Part shown: positions 1 through 10,700 of the stretch, one piece after another
Layout: each line of letters starts with the position of its first letter
Position numbering within the stretch: position 1 is the stretch's first letter
NCBI RefSeq assembly: GCF_014237835.1
Contig: NZ_JACJVI010000003.1
Coordinates: forward strand, 248,001 to 312,000
Reading direction: 5' to 3'
DNA from: Rhizobium sp. AQ_MP
Lineage (GTDB): Bacteria; Pseudomonadota; Alphaproteobacteria; Rhizobiales; Rhizobiaceae
Length of the DNA: 64,000 bases
Position numbers and translations under genes: made by a program
The notes under the pieces: model-generated
The model's input: only the letters and a program-made list of their open reading frames with translations
Told to the model about the DNA's origin: nothing
Database searches by the model: none

Positions 1-2
1 AC

Positions 3-1295
3 ACTCAGAGCCTCAAAGGTGAGCTTGCCCGCGCGCTTGCCGAGAGCGGCGCTTCCGCAGTCATCGCCACGGAATGCGGCGAATGGCGTCTGGCCGAGGA
101 GATGCGGGGCTGGGAAACGGATCTCGGCGTGCCCGTCGAGATCCGCGAAGACGATCGCTTTCTCTGTCCGATCGAGGACTTCCGCACCTGGCGCAAGGGC
201 CGCAAGCAGCTGCGCATGGAGTATTTCTATCGCGACATGCGTCGGCGGCATCGGGTGCTGCTGGAGGGTGAGGAGCCTGTCGGCGGCAAGTGGAATTTCG
301 ATGCTGAAAACCGCAAGCCGCCGGATGAGGGGCTGAGAGGGCCGAAGCGGATCAGTCATGCCAAGGACGACATCACGAAATCCGTTCTGGCATTGGTCGG
401 ACAGCGTTTTGCCGATCATATGGGATCACTCGACAGCTTCCATTTCGCCGTGACTGCTGGCCAGGCGCAGATCGAGTTGCAGCAGTTCATTGACGAGATC
501 CTGCCAAACTTCGGCGACTACCAGGACGCTATGGTCAAGGGCGAGCCCTATCTCTACCACTCGCTCATCTCCGCCTACATCAATGCCGGATTGCTGCTGC
601 CGATCGATGTCATCCGCCGGGCGGAGGCCGCATGGTTCGAGGCACGTGCGCCGCTCAATGCGGTCGAAGGCTTCATTCGCCAGATCCTCGGCTGGCGCGA
701 ATATGTGCGCGGCATCTACTGGACGGAGATGCCTGATTATGCCGGCCTGAACCATCTCTCGGCCTCCCGCCCGCTGCCCCAGATGTACTGGACGGCAAAG
801 ACCGAGATGGCCTGCATGCAGGGTGCGATCGGGGACACGATCGAGCATGCCTACTCGCATCACATCCAGCGACTGATGGTAACGGGCAATTTTGCCATGC
901 TGGCCGGCATCGATCCGGCGGAGGTCTGCGAATGGTACCTCGCGGTCTATTCCGACGCCTATGAATGGGTCGAGTTGCCGAACACGCTCGGCATGGCGCT
1001 TTATGGCGATGGCGGCATCATGGCCAGCAAACCCTATGCGGCGAGCGGCAAGTATATCGACCGGATGAGCAATTTCTGCGGCGGCTGCCGCTACGATCCG
1101 AAACTGACGACCGGGCCGAAGGCCTGCCCCTTCAATGCGCTCTACTGGGACTTCCTCGATCGCAACACGGAAAAGCTCGCTCGAAACCCCCGGCTATCGA
1201 ACATGTATGCGACGTGGCGGCGAATGGACCCGTTCAAGCAGGAAGCGATCCGCAAGCATGCGGCGCAGATGCTCGACACGCTTAATACCCTCTGA
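3..1295 (+). CDS. Cryptochrome/photolyase-related protein, FeS-BCP (PhrB-like), 5' end cut by window
   Basis: Flavin- and FeS-containing photolyase of the bacterial FeS-BCP group, which repairs (6-4) photoproducts in light. The frame is open from base 3, so the N-terminus lies outside the window; 430 residues are present against about 510 in Agrobacterium PhrB. The C-terminal half carries the [4Fe-4S] ligands expected for this group: one Cys in 'EVCEWY', the pair in 'FCGGC', and one in 'KACPFN'. The stop lies 14 bp from the stop of ndvA on the other strand. The family call is strong; lesion specificity is inferred from the family. Confidence 0.9.
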   Translation, partial: TQSLKGELARALAESGASAVIATECGEWRLAEEMRGWETDLGVPVEIREDDRFLCPIEDFRTWRKGRKQLRMEYFYRDMRRRHRVLLEGEEPVGGKWNFDAENRKPPDEGLRGPKRISHAKDDITKSVLALVGQRFADHMGSLDSFHFAVTAGQAQIELQQFIDEILPNFGDYQDAMVKGEPYLYHSLISAYINAGLLLPIDVIRRAEAAWFEARAPLNAVEGFIRQILGWREYVRGIYWTEMPDYAGLNHLSASRPLPQMYWTAKTEMACMQGAIGDTIEHAYSHHIQRLMVTGNFAMLAGIDPAEVCEWYLAVYSDAYEWVELPNTLGMALYGDGGIMASKPYAASGKYIDRMSNFCGGCRYDPKLTTGPKACPFNALYWDFLDRNTEKLARNPRLSNMYATWRRMDPFKQEAIRKHAAQMLDTLNTL

Positions 1296-1309
1296 CGGCT
1301 GTTTCGACC

Positions 1310-3055
1310 TCAAATGGCCGGGCTCGGCTCTTCCTTCAGAAGTCCGCTGGTGCGCAGTAGCGAGGTGAAACGGCCGCCGAGTGCGCTCAACTGGTCATAG
1401 TTGCCCATCTCGATGACCCGGCCGTGATCAAGGAAGACCACGAGATCGGCTTCCCGGATCGTGGAGAGGCGGTGGGCGATGATGAAGGTCGTCCGGTTCT
1501 TGCGCAGCCTGTCGATCGCTTCCTTCACGCGTGCCTCGGTCTCCACGTCCAGCGCGCTGGTGGCTTCGTCAAGCACGAGGATCGGGGCGTTCTTGAGAAT
1601 GGCGCGGGCAATCGCGATGCGCTGACGCTCGCCGCCCGACAGCCGGTTGCCGCGTTCGCCGACATGGGTGTCGTAGCCGATCATGCGGCTTTCGATGAAG
1701 TCGGTCGCTGCGGCTGCCTCGGCTGCCTGGATGATCTCTTCCTCGGTCGCATCCTCTCGGCCCAGCCGAATATTGTCCTTGATCGAGCGGTTCAAAAGGC
1801 CCGCGTCCTGGAAAACCGTTGCGATCGCATGACGCAGCGACTTGCGGGTTACTTTGGCGATGTCCTGACCATCGATCAGGATCTGTCCCGACTGCGGATC
1901 GTAGACACGTTGCAGGAGATTGATGAGCGTGGTTTTGCCGGCACCCGTCGGGCCGACGATTGCGACCGTCTGGCCAGCGCGGACGCTGAAGGAGATGTCG
2001 CGGACCCCTTGCGTGGTCGACGCAAAATCGAAAGAGACGTCCTTGAACTCGACGTCGCCCCGAACCTGTTTCAGCTCCGCAGCGCCCACCCGCTCTTCGC
2101 GTTCCTGAACGGCATCCTCCAGCTTGTAGAAGTCCTCGAGCTTTGAGCGCGCTTCGAAGATCTGGTTCACGAAGGCGATCATCTGGTCCAGACGCGAGAT
2201 CAGCAGGGTCGCAAAGCCGGTAAAGGCGATGATGTCGCCCACCTTCAACTCGCCGCGCTGGACGAGCAGCGTGCCGATCACCAGAATGACAAGCATCGAC
2301 AGCGTGGAGGCAATACGGTTCAAGGCGCCGGCCAGCGCCCACCAGTCGAGAACCGGATACTGGGCGGACAAGAGCTTCGTCGTGTATTCCTTCAGGGCCC
2401 GGGTTTCGGCTTCGATGCGGTTGTAGCTATGCAGGACCGAGACGTTGCTGATCGAGTCGCTGACATGCGAAAAGACCGTATGATAATGGCTCTCCACCGA
2501 GGCCTGGCCTTCCTTCGTGCGGTTCATCACCGTCTTGCCGATGATGACATACAGGATGGCAAGCACAATCAGAACGGATGTCAGTCGCACGTCCATCGAG
2601 AAGGCGGTTGGGATCAGAAGTGCAAGTGCCACTGCCGTCGCCAGATGAGTCCGCATGAATTCGAGCCAGAGGCCGAAAAGCGTCTCACCCGCGCGCAATA
2701 GTGTGTGCAAAGCATTCGAGGTGCCGCGCTGATGATGCCAGCTAAGCGGCATTGAGATAATCTTGCCGAAAGATTCGGTCAGAAGATCCGCGCGGCGGCC
2801 GTGAGCCAAGCGATCGGCCTGGCGGGCAACGAGGACATAGGCGACCGTGTTGAAGACGCCAAAGCAACCCCAGGCAATCAGAATGCCGGTTGCGTCGCGC
2901 TTTTCCGATATCGCGTCGACGATTCGTCCGAAAAGTATGGGCTCGAGAATCGTTATGACAGCAAGGACGATATTTGCGGCGACGACCAGGGATACCCGCA
3001 GCCTGTAACGCGCTAGGTATTTCAGGGCCTTGAAATAAACCTGGAGCAGAGACAA
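1310..3055 (-). CDS. ndvA: Cyclic beta-1,2-glucan ABC exporter NdvA/ChvA
   Basis: Fused permease-ATPase of 581 aa (family about 588) that exports cyclic beta-1,2-glucan to the periplasm, needed in rhizobia for hypo-osmotic adaptation and plant interaction. The N-terminal half is an ABC type-1 transmembrane domain (residues ~20-300). The C-terminal ATPase has Walker A 'GPTGAGKTT', signature 'LSGGERQR', Walker B 'ILVLDEATS' and the H-loop 'IIAHRLST'. The N-terminus and the 'RGTSNALHTLLRAGETLFG' segment are typical of NdvA/ChvA rather than generic MsbA. The glucan synthase ndvB lies 4.7 kb away on the same strand. Confidence 0.95.
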   Translation of the reverse strand: MSLLQVYFKALKYLARYRLRVSLVVAANIVLAVITILEPILFGRIVDAISEKRDATGILIAWGCFGVFNTVAYVLVARQADRLAHGRRADLLTESFGKIISMPLSWHHQRGTSNALHTLLRAGETLFGLWLEFMRTHLATAVALALLIPTAFSMDVRLTSVLIVLAILYVIIGKTVMNRTKEGQASVESHYHTVFSHVSDSISNVSVLHSYNRIEAETRALKEYTTKLLSAQYPVLDWWALAGALNRIASTLSMLVILVIGTLLVQRGELKVGDIIAFTGFATLLISRLDQMIAFVNQIFEARSKLEDFYKLEDAVQEREERVGAAELKQVRGDVEFKDVSFDFASTTQGVRDISFSVRAGQTVAIVGPTGAGKTTLINLLQRVYDPQSGQILIDGQDIAKVTRKSLRHAIATVFQDAGLLNRSIKDNIRLGREDATEEEIIQAAEAAAATDFIESRMIGYDTHVGERGNRLSGGERQRIAIARAILKNAPILVLDEATSALDVETEARVKEAIDRLRKNRTTFIIAHRLSTIREADLVVFLDHGRVIEMGNYDQLSALGGRFTSLLRTSGLLKEEPSPAI

Positions 3056-3337
3056 GCTGTTTTATCCTCGTTCTTTCAAAGCGGCATGCGCCATGATTGT
3101 TCGCTGGCCCGACTTGGCCACCCCGAAAGGATGCCTAATGCCACAAACGGTCTACCGCAAGATGTCGCGTCACGGCCTTCATGAGTGTTGTCTCACGCTA
3201 ACGCTATCTCACGAGCCTTGCTTTAAGTTTCCCATAACGCAAATTGGCGATAAACGTTCACATTGCTTCGGGAGGTCGAACAAACCTCTACTCGTGGCTT
3301 TTTAATGATGTTTTTTAGATGATTTCGGAGAAGGTTT

Positions 3338-4075
3338 GTGAATATCAATCAGTTGCTGCATTTCCTGGTCGTCGCCGATGAATTTCGTACCGCATCGGAG
3401 CTCGTGTCCGAGCTTGAAAAACTGGTGCGGAGCTACGGTTTCGAATACTACGGTGTGGTGCGGCAACCAAAGCCGGACGAGAACCCCATGGATCTTGTCC
3501 TGACCGGCCAATGGCCCGAGGGCTGGCCGCAGATTTACATCGCCAAAAAGTATGTCTTGATGGACCCGACCATCCGCTATCTGGGGCAGGCGCAAGCTGG
3601 TTTCCGCTGGCGTGATGCGCTTCACGCGTTTCGCAATGATCCCCATCGCAAGCGCATGGAACGGATGTTGAGCGACAGCATGCGCTTTGGATTGATGGAT
3701 GGTTACATCTTCCCCGTCCATGGGCGGACAGGGCTTCTTGGAAACATGACGGTCGGTGGCCGGCCGGTGGATCTGTCGCCGACGGAAATCGCCCTGTTTG
3801 ATGCAGTCGCGAAGAAAGCCTACTGGCGTCTGCTTGAATTCAAGCATGCCGACAACACCGAAGCCGTCAAGCCGATCGATACCCGCATGACCCGGCGTGA
3901 AATGGAAGTGCTGAACTATCTCGCCGATGGACTGACCTCGAATGAAATCAGCAAGATCCTGAAGATCTCCAACCATACGGTCGACTGGTACATGAATGGT
4001 ATTCAGGACAAACTAAACGCAAAAAACCGGCAGCACGTTGTGGCTTTGTCCTTCCGTCTAGGGCTCGTCACATGA
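3338..4075 (+). CDS. LuxR-family regulator with autoinducer-binding domain (LuxR solo)
   Basis: A 245-aa transcription factor with an N-terminal autoinducer-binding domain (residues ~15-165) and a C-terminal GerE-type HTH (~182-242; 'TRREMEVLNYLADGLTSNEI'). Trp63, Tyr67, Asp76 and Trp91 have exactly the spacing of the acyl-homoserine-lactone contacts W57/Y61/D70/W85 of TraR, so ligand binding is plausible. No luxI-type synthase is present in the window. The start is GTG with GGAG seven bases upstream. It lies 282 bp from the divergent ndvA and 117 bp before pyc. Its targets and ligand are unknown; control of its neighbours is only an inference. Confidence 0.88.
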   Translation: MNINQLLHFLVVADEFRTASELVSELEKLVRSYGFEYYGVVRQPKPDENPMDLVLTGQWPEGWPQIYIAKKYVLMDPTIRYLGQAQAGFRWRDALHAFRNDPHRKRMERMLSDSMRFGLMDGYIFPVHGRTGLLGNMTVGGRPVDLSPTEIALFDAVAKKAYWRLLEFKHADNTEAVKPIDTRMTRREMEVLNYLADGLTSNEISKILKISNHTVDWYMNGIQDKLNAKNRQHVVALSFRLGLVT

Positions 4076-4192
4076 GCTGAGGCGGAATCTTCTCCGCAGC
4101 TTCCAAGGCAAATTGAACTTCCTAAAACAACGCGCTATGAGTTTTCTTCGCAGGTGCACAATGCCCTGGCATATCGTTTTGGGGAGACCGAA

Positions 4193-7100
4193 TTGCCAAT
4201 ATCCAAGATCCTTGTCGCCAACCGTTCGGAAATTGCGATCCGCGTCTTTCGCGCCGCCAACGAGCTCGGTCTGAAAACGGTCGCCATCTGGGCCGAAGAA
4301 GACAAACTCGCGCTGCACCGCTTCAAGGCGGACGAAAGCTATCAGGTTGGTCGGGGGCCGCACCTTTCGAGGGATCTCGGACCGATCGAAAGCTATCTGT
4401 CGATCGACGAAATCATCCGCGTCGCCAAGCTGTCCGGCGCCGATGCCATTCACCCGGGTTACGGCCTCCTGTCGGAAAGTCCTGAATTCGTGGACGCCTG
4501 CAACGATGCAGGTCTGATTTTCATCGGCCCGAAGAGCGACACCATGCGGCAGCTCGGCAACAAGGTCGCCGCCCGCAATCTGGCGATCAGCGTGGGCGTG
4601 CCGGTCGTGCCCGCGACCGATCCGCTGCCGGATGACGAAGCAGAAATCCATCGCCTCGCCGCCGAGATCGGCTATCCCGTCATGCTCAAGGCCTCCTGGG
4701 GCGGCGGTGGCCGCGGCATGCGCGCGATCCGCGATCCCAAGGATCTGATCCGCGAGGTCACCGAAGCCAAGCGCGAGGCGAAGGCCGCCTTCGGCAAGGA
4801 CGAGGTCTATCTCGAAAAACTCGTCGAGCGCGCGCGCCATGTGGAGAGCCAGGTGCTCGGCGATACGCATGGCAATGTCGTGCATCTCTTCGAGCGTGAC
4901 TGCTCGATCCAGCGCCGCAACCAGAAGGTCGTCGAGCGCGCGCCGGCTCCCTATCTCAGCGAAGCGCAGCGCCAGGAGCTGGCCGACTATTCGCTCCGTA
5001 TCGCCAAGGCGACGAACTATATCGGTGCAGGCACCGTCGAGTATCTGATGGATGCCGATACCGGCAAATTCTACTTCATCGAGGTCAACCCGCGCATCCA
5101 GGTGGAGCATACCGTCACCGAAGTCGTGACCGGCATCGATATCGTGAAGGCGCAAATCCATATTCTCGATGGCCATGCGATCGGTACGCCGGAATCGGGC
5201 GTGCCTGATCAGGCGGATATCCGCCTCAACGGCCACGCCCTACAGTGCCGCATCACCACCGAAGATCCGGAGCAGAACTTCATTCCGGATTACGGTCGCA
5301 TCACCGCCTATCGTTCGGCGGCCGGCTTCGGCATCCGTCTCGACGGTGGTACCGCCTATTCAGGCGCGATCATCACCCGCTACTATGACCCGCTGCTTGT
5401 CAAGGTTACGGCATCCGGCAGCACGCCGCAGGAGGCGATCAGCCGCATGGATCGTGCTTTGCGCGAGTTCCGTATCCGCGGTGTTGCCACCAACCTTACC
5501 TTCCTCGAGGCGATCATCGGTCACCCGAGCTTCCGTGATAACTCCTACACAACCCGCTTCATCGACACGACGCCGGAGCTCTTCCAGCAGGTGAAGCGCC
5601 AGGACCGAGCGACGAAGCTCCTGACCTATCTCGCCGACGTCACGGTCAACGGGCATCCGGAAGTGAAGGGCCGCCCGAAGCCGCCGGCCGATGCTGCCGA
5701 ACCGGTCGTTCCCTTCATCGATGCCGATATCAAGCCAGGTACGAAGCAGCTGCTCGACGAGCTCGGGCCGAAGAAGTTCGGCGACTGGATGCGCAACGAA
5801 AAGCGCATCCTGATGACCGATACGACGATGCGTGACGGCCACCAGTCGCTGTTGGCCACGCGCGTGCGTACCCACGATATCGCCAGGGTCGCCGATACCT
5901 ATGCGCGCGCGCTGCCGAACCTCTTCTCGCTCGAGTGCTGGGGTGGTGCAACCTTCGACGTCTCCATGCGCTTCCTGACGGAAGATCCGTGGGAGCGGCT
6001 GCAGCTGGTGCGTGAAGGCGCGCCGAACCTGCTCCTGCAGATGCTACTCCGCGGTGCCAACGGCGTCGGATACAAGAACTATCCCGACAATGTCGTGAAG
6101 TATTTCGTGCGCCAGGCAGCCAAGGGCGGTATCGACCTGTTCCGGGTCTTCGACTGCCTGAACTGGGTCGACAACATGCGCGTGTCGATGGATGCCGTCA
6201 TCGAGGAGAACAAACTCTGCGAGGCGGTCATCTGCTACACCGGCGACCTCTTGAACTCGGCGCGTCCGAAATATGACCTGAAGTACTACACGTCATTGGC
6301 CGCCGATCTCGAAAAGGCCGGTGCGCATATCATCGCGGTCAAGGATATGGCCGGTCTCTTGAAGCCGGGTGCGGCCAAGGTGTTGTTCAAGGCGCTGCGG
6401 GAAGCGACCAGCCTGCCGATCCACTTCCATACGCACGACACCTCGGGCATTGCCGCGGCCACGGTTCTGGCCGCTGTCGAAGCAGGCGTGGATGCCGTGG
6501 ATGCCGCCATGGATGCCTTCTCGGGCAACACGTCCCAGCCCTGCCTCGGCTCCATCGTCGAGGCCCTGCGTGGCTCCGAGCGTGACCCGGGTCTCGATCC
6601 GCACTGGATCCGTCGTCTGTCCTTCTACTGGGAAGCCGTGCGCACGCAGTACGCGGCCTTCGAAAGCGACCTCAAGGGGCCGGCTTCGGAAGTCTACCTG
6701 CACGAAATGCCGGGCGGCCAGTTCACCAACCTCAAGGAACAGGCCCGTTCGCTCGGGCTTGAAACGCGCTGGCACGAAGTGGCGCAGGCCTATGCCGATG
6801 CCAACCAGATGTTCGGCGACATCGTCAAGGTGACCCCGTCCTCCAAGGTTGTCGGCGACATGGCGCTGATGATGGTGAGCCAGGATCTTTCCGTTGCCGA
6901 TGTCGAGAATCCGAACAAGGACATTGCCTTCCCGGACTCTGTCGTCTCGATGCTCAAGGGTGATCTCGGTCAGCCTCCGGGTGGCTGGCCGGAAGCCTTG
7001 CAGAAGAAGGTGCTGAAGGGTGAGCAGCCCTATACGGCCGTCCCTGGTTCGCTTCTGCCGCCTGCCGATCTCGATGCCGAGCGCAAGACGATCGAGGAAA

Positions 7101-7654
7101 AGCTCGGCCGCGAAGTCACGGATTTCGAGTTTGCCTCGTATCTGATGTACCCCAAGGTCTTCACGGATTACGCGCTGGCCGCCGATATGTATGGCCCGGT
7201 TTCTGTGATCCCGACGCCGCAGTATTTCTACGGTCTGCCGGCCGGTGAAGAGCTGTTCGTCGATCTCGAAAAGGGCAAGACGCTCGTCATCGTCAACCAG
7301 GCGATCGGCCACACCGACGACAAGGGCATGGTCACCGTGTTCTTCGAGCTGAACGGTCAGCCGCGCCGCATCAAGGTCCCCGACCGCGCCCATGGTGCAT
7401 CGGGCAGCGCCATCCGCCGGAAGGCGGAGAACGGCAATGCCGCTCATCTCGGCGCGCCGATGCCGGGCGTCATCTCGCAGGTTGCCGTCTCATCCGGTCA
7501 GACGGTCAGATCCGGTGACGTGCTGCTCTCCATCGAGGCGATGAAGATGGAAACGGCGCTGCATGCCGACCGCGACGGGACGATTTCGGAAGTGCTGGTG
7601 CGCGTCGGTGATCAGATCGACGCCAAGGACCTGCTGGTCGTCTATTCCGCCTGA
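4193..7654 (+). CDS. pyc: Pyruvate carboxylase
   Basis: Biotin-dependent carboxylation of pyruvate to oxaloacetate (anaplerosis, gluconeogenesis). At 1153 aa it matches single-chain Pyc such as that of Rhizobium etli (about 1154). Order: biotin carboxylase/ATP-grasp (~1-450; 'KASWGGGGRGMR', 'EVNPRIQVEHTVTE'), carboxyltransferase TIM barrel (~530-800; 'DTTMRDGHQSL', 'HFHTHDTSG'), allosteric linker, and C-terminal biotinyl domain with 'EAMKMET' (biotin Lys ~1118). I start at TTG 4193, which follows GGGGAG by six bases and gives the family N-terminus 'PISKILVANRSEIA'; the longer GTG frame from 4154 lacks a ribosome site. Confidence 0.96.
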   Translation: MPISKILVANRSEIAIRVFRAANELGLKTVAIWAEEDKLALHRFKADESYQVGRGPHLSRDLGPIESYLSIDEIIRVAKLSGADAIHPGYGLLSESPEFVDACNDAGLIFIGPKSDTMRQLGNKVAARNLAISVGVPVVPATDPLPDDEAEIHRLAAEIGYPVMLKASWGGGGRGMRAIRDPKDLIREVTEAKREAKAAFGKDEVYLEKLVERARHVESQVLGDTHGNVVHLFERDCSIQRRNQKVVERAPAPYLSEAQRQELADYSLRIAKATNYIGAGTVEYLMDADTGKFYFIEVNPRIQVEHTVTEVVTGIDIVKAQIHILDGHAIGTPESGVPDQADIRLNGHALQCRITTEDPEQNFIPDYGRITAYRSAAGFGIRLDGGTAYSGAIITRYYDPLLVKVTASGSTPQEAISRMDRALREFRIRGVATNLTFLEAIIGHPSFRDNSYTTRFIDTTPELFQQVKRQDRATKLLTYLADVTVNGHPEVKGRPKPPADAAEPVVPFIDADIKPGTKQLLDELGPKKFGDWMRNEKRILMTDTTMRDGHQSLLATRVRTHDIARVADTYARALPNLFSLECWGGATFDVSMRFLTEDPWERLQLVREGAPNLLLQMLLRGANGVGYKNYPDNVVKYFVRQAAKGGIDLFRVFDCLNWVDNMRVSMDAVIEENKLCEAVICYTGDLLNSARPKYDLKYYTSLAADLEKAGAHIIAVKDMAGLLKPGAAKVLFKALREATSLPIHFHTHDTSGIAAATVLAAVEAGVDAVDAAMDAFSGNTSQPCLGSIVEALRGSERDPGLDPHWIRRLSFYWEAVRTQYAAFESDLKGPASEVYLHEMPGGQFTNLKEQARSLGLETRWHEVAQAYADANQMFGDIVKVTPSSKVVGDMALMMVSQDLSVADVENPNKDIAFPDSVVSMLKGDLGQPPGGWPEALQKKVLKGEQPYTAVPGSLLPPADLDAERKTIEEKLGREVTDFEFASYLMYPKVFTDYALAADMYGPVSVIPTPQYFYGLPAGEELFVDLEKGKTLVIVNQAIGHTDDKGMVTVFFELNGQPRRIKVPDRAHGASGSAIRRKAENGNAAHLGAPMPGVISQVAVSSGQTVRSGDVLLSIEAMKMETALHADRDGTISEVLVRVGDQIDAKDLLVVYSA

Positions 7655-7680
7655 TCGCTCTTTCATCAGTACAATGAGAA

Positions 7681-7715
7681 GAGGCCCCGCCATCGCTGGC
7701 GGGGCCTCGTTCGTT
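7681..7715. terminator. Bidirectional terminator between pyc and ndvB
   Basis: An 11-bp perfect GC-rich stem (7681-7691 with 7698-7708, loop of six) sits between the convergent stops of pyc and ndvB. T-rich tracts follow on both strands ('gttcgttt' on plus, 'ttctcatt' on minus), so it probably serves both genes. Confidence 0.8.
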
Positions 7716-7732
7716 TCGCTTATTGGGACCGC

Positions 7733-10700
7733 TTACTCGGCCGCCTTGACCTTTGGCTTGCGGGCCGGCTTCTTCGCTGGCGGCGGAGCGGGCGGCAGAT
7801 CCTGGCCGATCTCCTGGGCCTTGCCATCCAGGGTCACGTCATAGCCTTCGGCCTTGCGGGTGACGGCGACGTCGACCTTGCGTCCGTCGATTTCGACCTT
7901 CGCCTTGAAGCCCTGCCAGTGCTCGGGAAGCGCAGGCGTGACCACGATGTCACTGCCCTTGCGGCGGATACCGAGGAAGCCTTCGACCGCGAAGCGGTAG
8001 AGCCAGCCGGCAGAGCCCGTGTACCAGGTCCAGCCACCGCGACCGGCATAGCCGCTGCCGCCATAGATGTCGGCTGCGACAACGTAAGGCTCGACGCGGT
8101 ACTGCTCTGCTTCTTCCGGCGTGCGGGCATGGTTGATCGGGTTCAAGAGCTCGAAGACGCGCCAGGCGTCGGAGAGGCGTCCGGCCTTGACCAGCGAGAG
8201 GCCGAGCCAGATCGCCGCGTGGGTGTACTGACCACCGTTCTCACGCACACCCGGCGGATAGGCGCCGATATAGCCCGGATCGACCTCAGGCTTCTCGAAG
8301 GCCGGCGTGAAGAGGCGGACGATGCCCGTCTCCGTGTCGACCAATTTGGAGACTGCGGAATCGAGAGCCTTTGCGGTATGCGCTGGATCTCCGAGACCCG
8401 AAAGCACACTCCAGGACTGGGCGATGGAATCGATCTGGCACTGCAGGGAGCCGTTCGACCCCAGCGGCGAGCCATCGTCGAAATAGCCGCGACGATAGTG
8501 GTCACCGTCCCAGCCGGCCGTTTCCAGAGCGGCTTTAAGCTTTGCGACATGGTCGCTCCAGCGGGCGCTGCGCTCACGTTCGCCGCGCCTCTCGGCCTGG
8601 GCCTTGAAACGCTCCAGCGTTGCCGCCAAAAGCCAGCCCAGCCAGACGCTTTCGCCGCGACCTTCGATGCCCACACGGTTCATGCCGTCGTTCCAGTCAC
8701 CACCGAGGATCAGCGGCAGGCCGTGTTCGCCGGTGCGGGCAATTGCCAGATCCAGCGCGCGGGCGGCATGCTCGTAGAGATCCGCCGTCTCTGCCGCCGT
8801 GTTCGGCAGGAAGAAGCTGTCATGCTGCCCCTGCTTCAGCTCCGGGCCGTCGAGGAACGGAACCTGTTCGGCAAGGATGGCCTCGTCGCCCGTGGTCGAC
8901 ACGTACTGATCAATCGCATAGGCGAGCCAGACGACGTCGTCTGAGATCATGGTGCGGACACCCGCTCCCGTCTGCGGCAGCCACCAATGCTGGACGTCGC
9001 CTTCGATGAACTGGCGGGCAGCGGCGTTGAGGATCTGCCTGCGGGCAAGATGCGGCTCGACGGTCAGGAAGGCGAGCGTATCCTGAAGCTGGTCGCGGAA
9101 GCCATAGGCGCCGCTGGCCTGATAGAAGCCGGCCCGCGCGAAGATGCGGCAGGCGAGCGCCTGATAGGGCAGCCAGCGATTGACGAGGTTATCGAAGCCC
9201 TTGTCGCCGGTTTCGACCGAGAGCTTGCCGGTGAAGCCTGTCCAGAAATCGGTGTTGGTCTTCAGGATGGTCTCGAAGCCGGAGCCACGGACAGTCTTCA
9301 CCAGATCGATCGCTTTTTCCGCCGTGTCGGTCTCGCCGAGCAGGAAGGTCATGTCGCGGGACTGGCCGGGCGACAGCTCGACATCGAAGGCGATGGCAGC
9401 ACAGGGGTCGCTTTCGCTCTCGATCGATCCACTCAGACCGGAGGCCCGCGCAACGGCCTGCGGCAGCTTGATCGTGCCGTTGCGACCGATGAATTCTCGG
9501 CGGCTTGCCGTATAGCCATCCGGCTGTTCCGGACCCGCCAGGAAGGCGAAACGGCCGGGATAGTTGATGTCGTAGGGGTTCGACGCGAGAAGGGCGCCGG
9601 TTTCTTCATCGAAAGTCGAGAGAACGAAAGGTGCGGTACGGGCCGGATTGTTGCCCAGCACCCATTCCGCATAACCATAGATGCGGAACTTGCGTGCTTC
9701 GTCGCTGACATTCTTCAGGCGGATCTTCGTGAGCTTCACCGGACGCTCGCGATCGACCGTCTGGTTCAGTTCGATTTCGAGATCGCCGTGTCTGCTGACA
9801 AAGGTCGAGTAGCCGAGACCATGACGCGTCTCGAAACGCGCCGTCGGGTCGAGGTTGAGCGCACTCACCGTCGCATAGGCGCGGCCGCTGGCAAGATCGG
9901 TAACGTAGAAGGCCTCACCCGGGCGATTGATGACGGGATCGTTGGTCCAGGGCGTCACCTGGTAATCGCGGGAGTTCTGGCTCCAGGTAAAGCCGGCGCC
10001 CTCTGCCGAGACGTGGAAGCCGAAGCTTTCGTTGGCGATGACATTAATCCACGGATGCGGCGTGCTGGCGGTTCCATCGAGACGGACGACATATTGCTTG
10101 CCGTCTTTCGAGAAGCCGCCGAAGCCGTTCCAGAAGTCGAGGTCGGCACCGTCAGCCTTCTGAGCCGATTTTGACGGAGCGGGCAGCGCCGGGGGCAGGC
10201 CTGCCCATTCAGCTTCGCCGTCGATCGTACGTGGTGTCGCAAACAGCGAGACGGCTCGGTTCACCTGGTCGACGATCTTGCCGTTGCGGGTATGCAGAAC
10301 CACGCGGGCAGCGGCAAGCACGGCAAGCGTTGCGCCCTCGTCCTGCAGATCGTCACGGACGGTGAAGACATGCTGGCGACCGCCCGGCAGGCGGTGGCGC
10401 AGATTGTCCGCCATCTGGTCGAGTGCGTGCTGCATGTCCTGGGCATAGGAAGTCGCGCGCTCGTTGATGATCGCAAGGTCAGCCACGACGCCGCGACGGC
10501 GCAGATATTCCAGCGCGCTCATCGCTTCGCGGGCGATGTCCATGTCCATGTCATCGTTGATGCGCAGCGCAAAGATCGGGAAGTCGCCCGAAATCGCCAT
10601 CGGCCAGAGTGCCGACTGCGACTTCAAACCCTTGCGGACCGTTTCCGGGTCGGCACGCAGGTGGTTGTCCGGATAGGTGAGGTAGCGGCCGAGATGCTGG

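Noticed and set aside
3093-3305. 70-aa frame between ndvA and the LuxR gene
   Set aside because: No ribosome site and no recognisable family; treated as intergenic.
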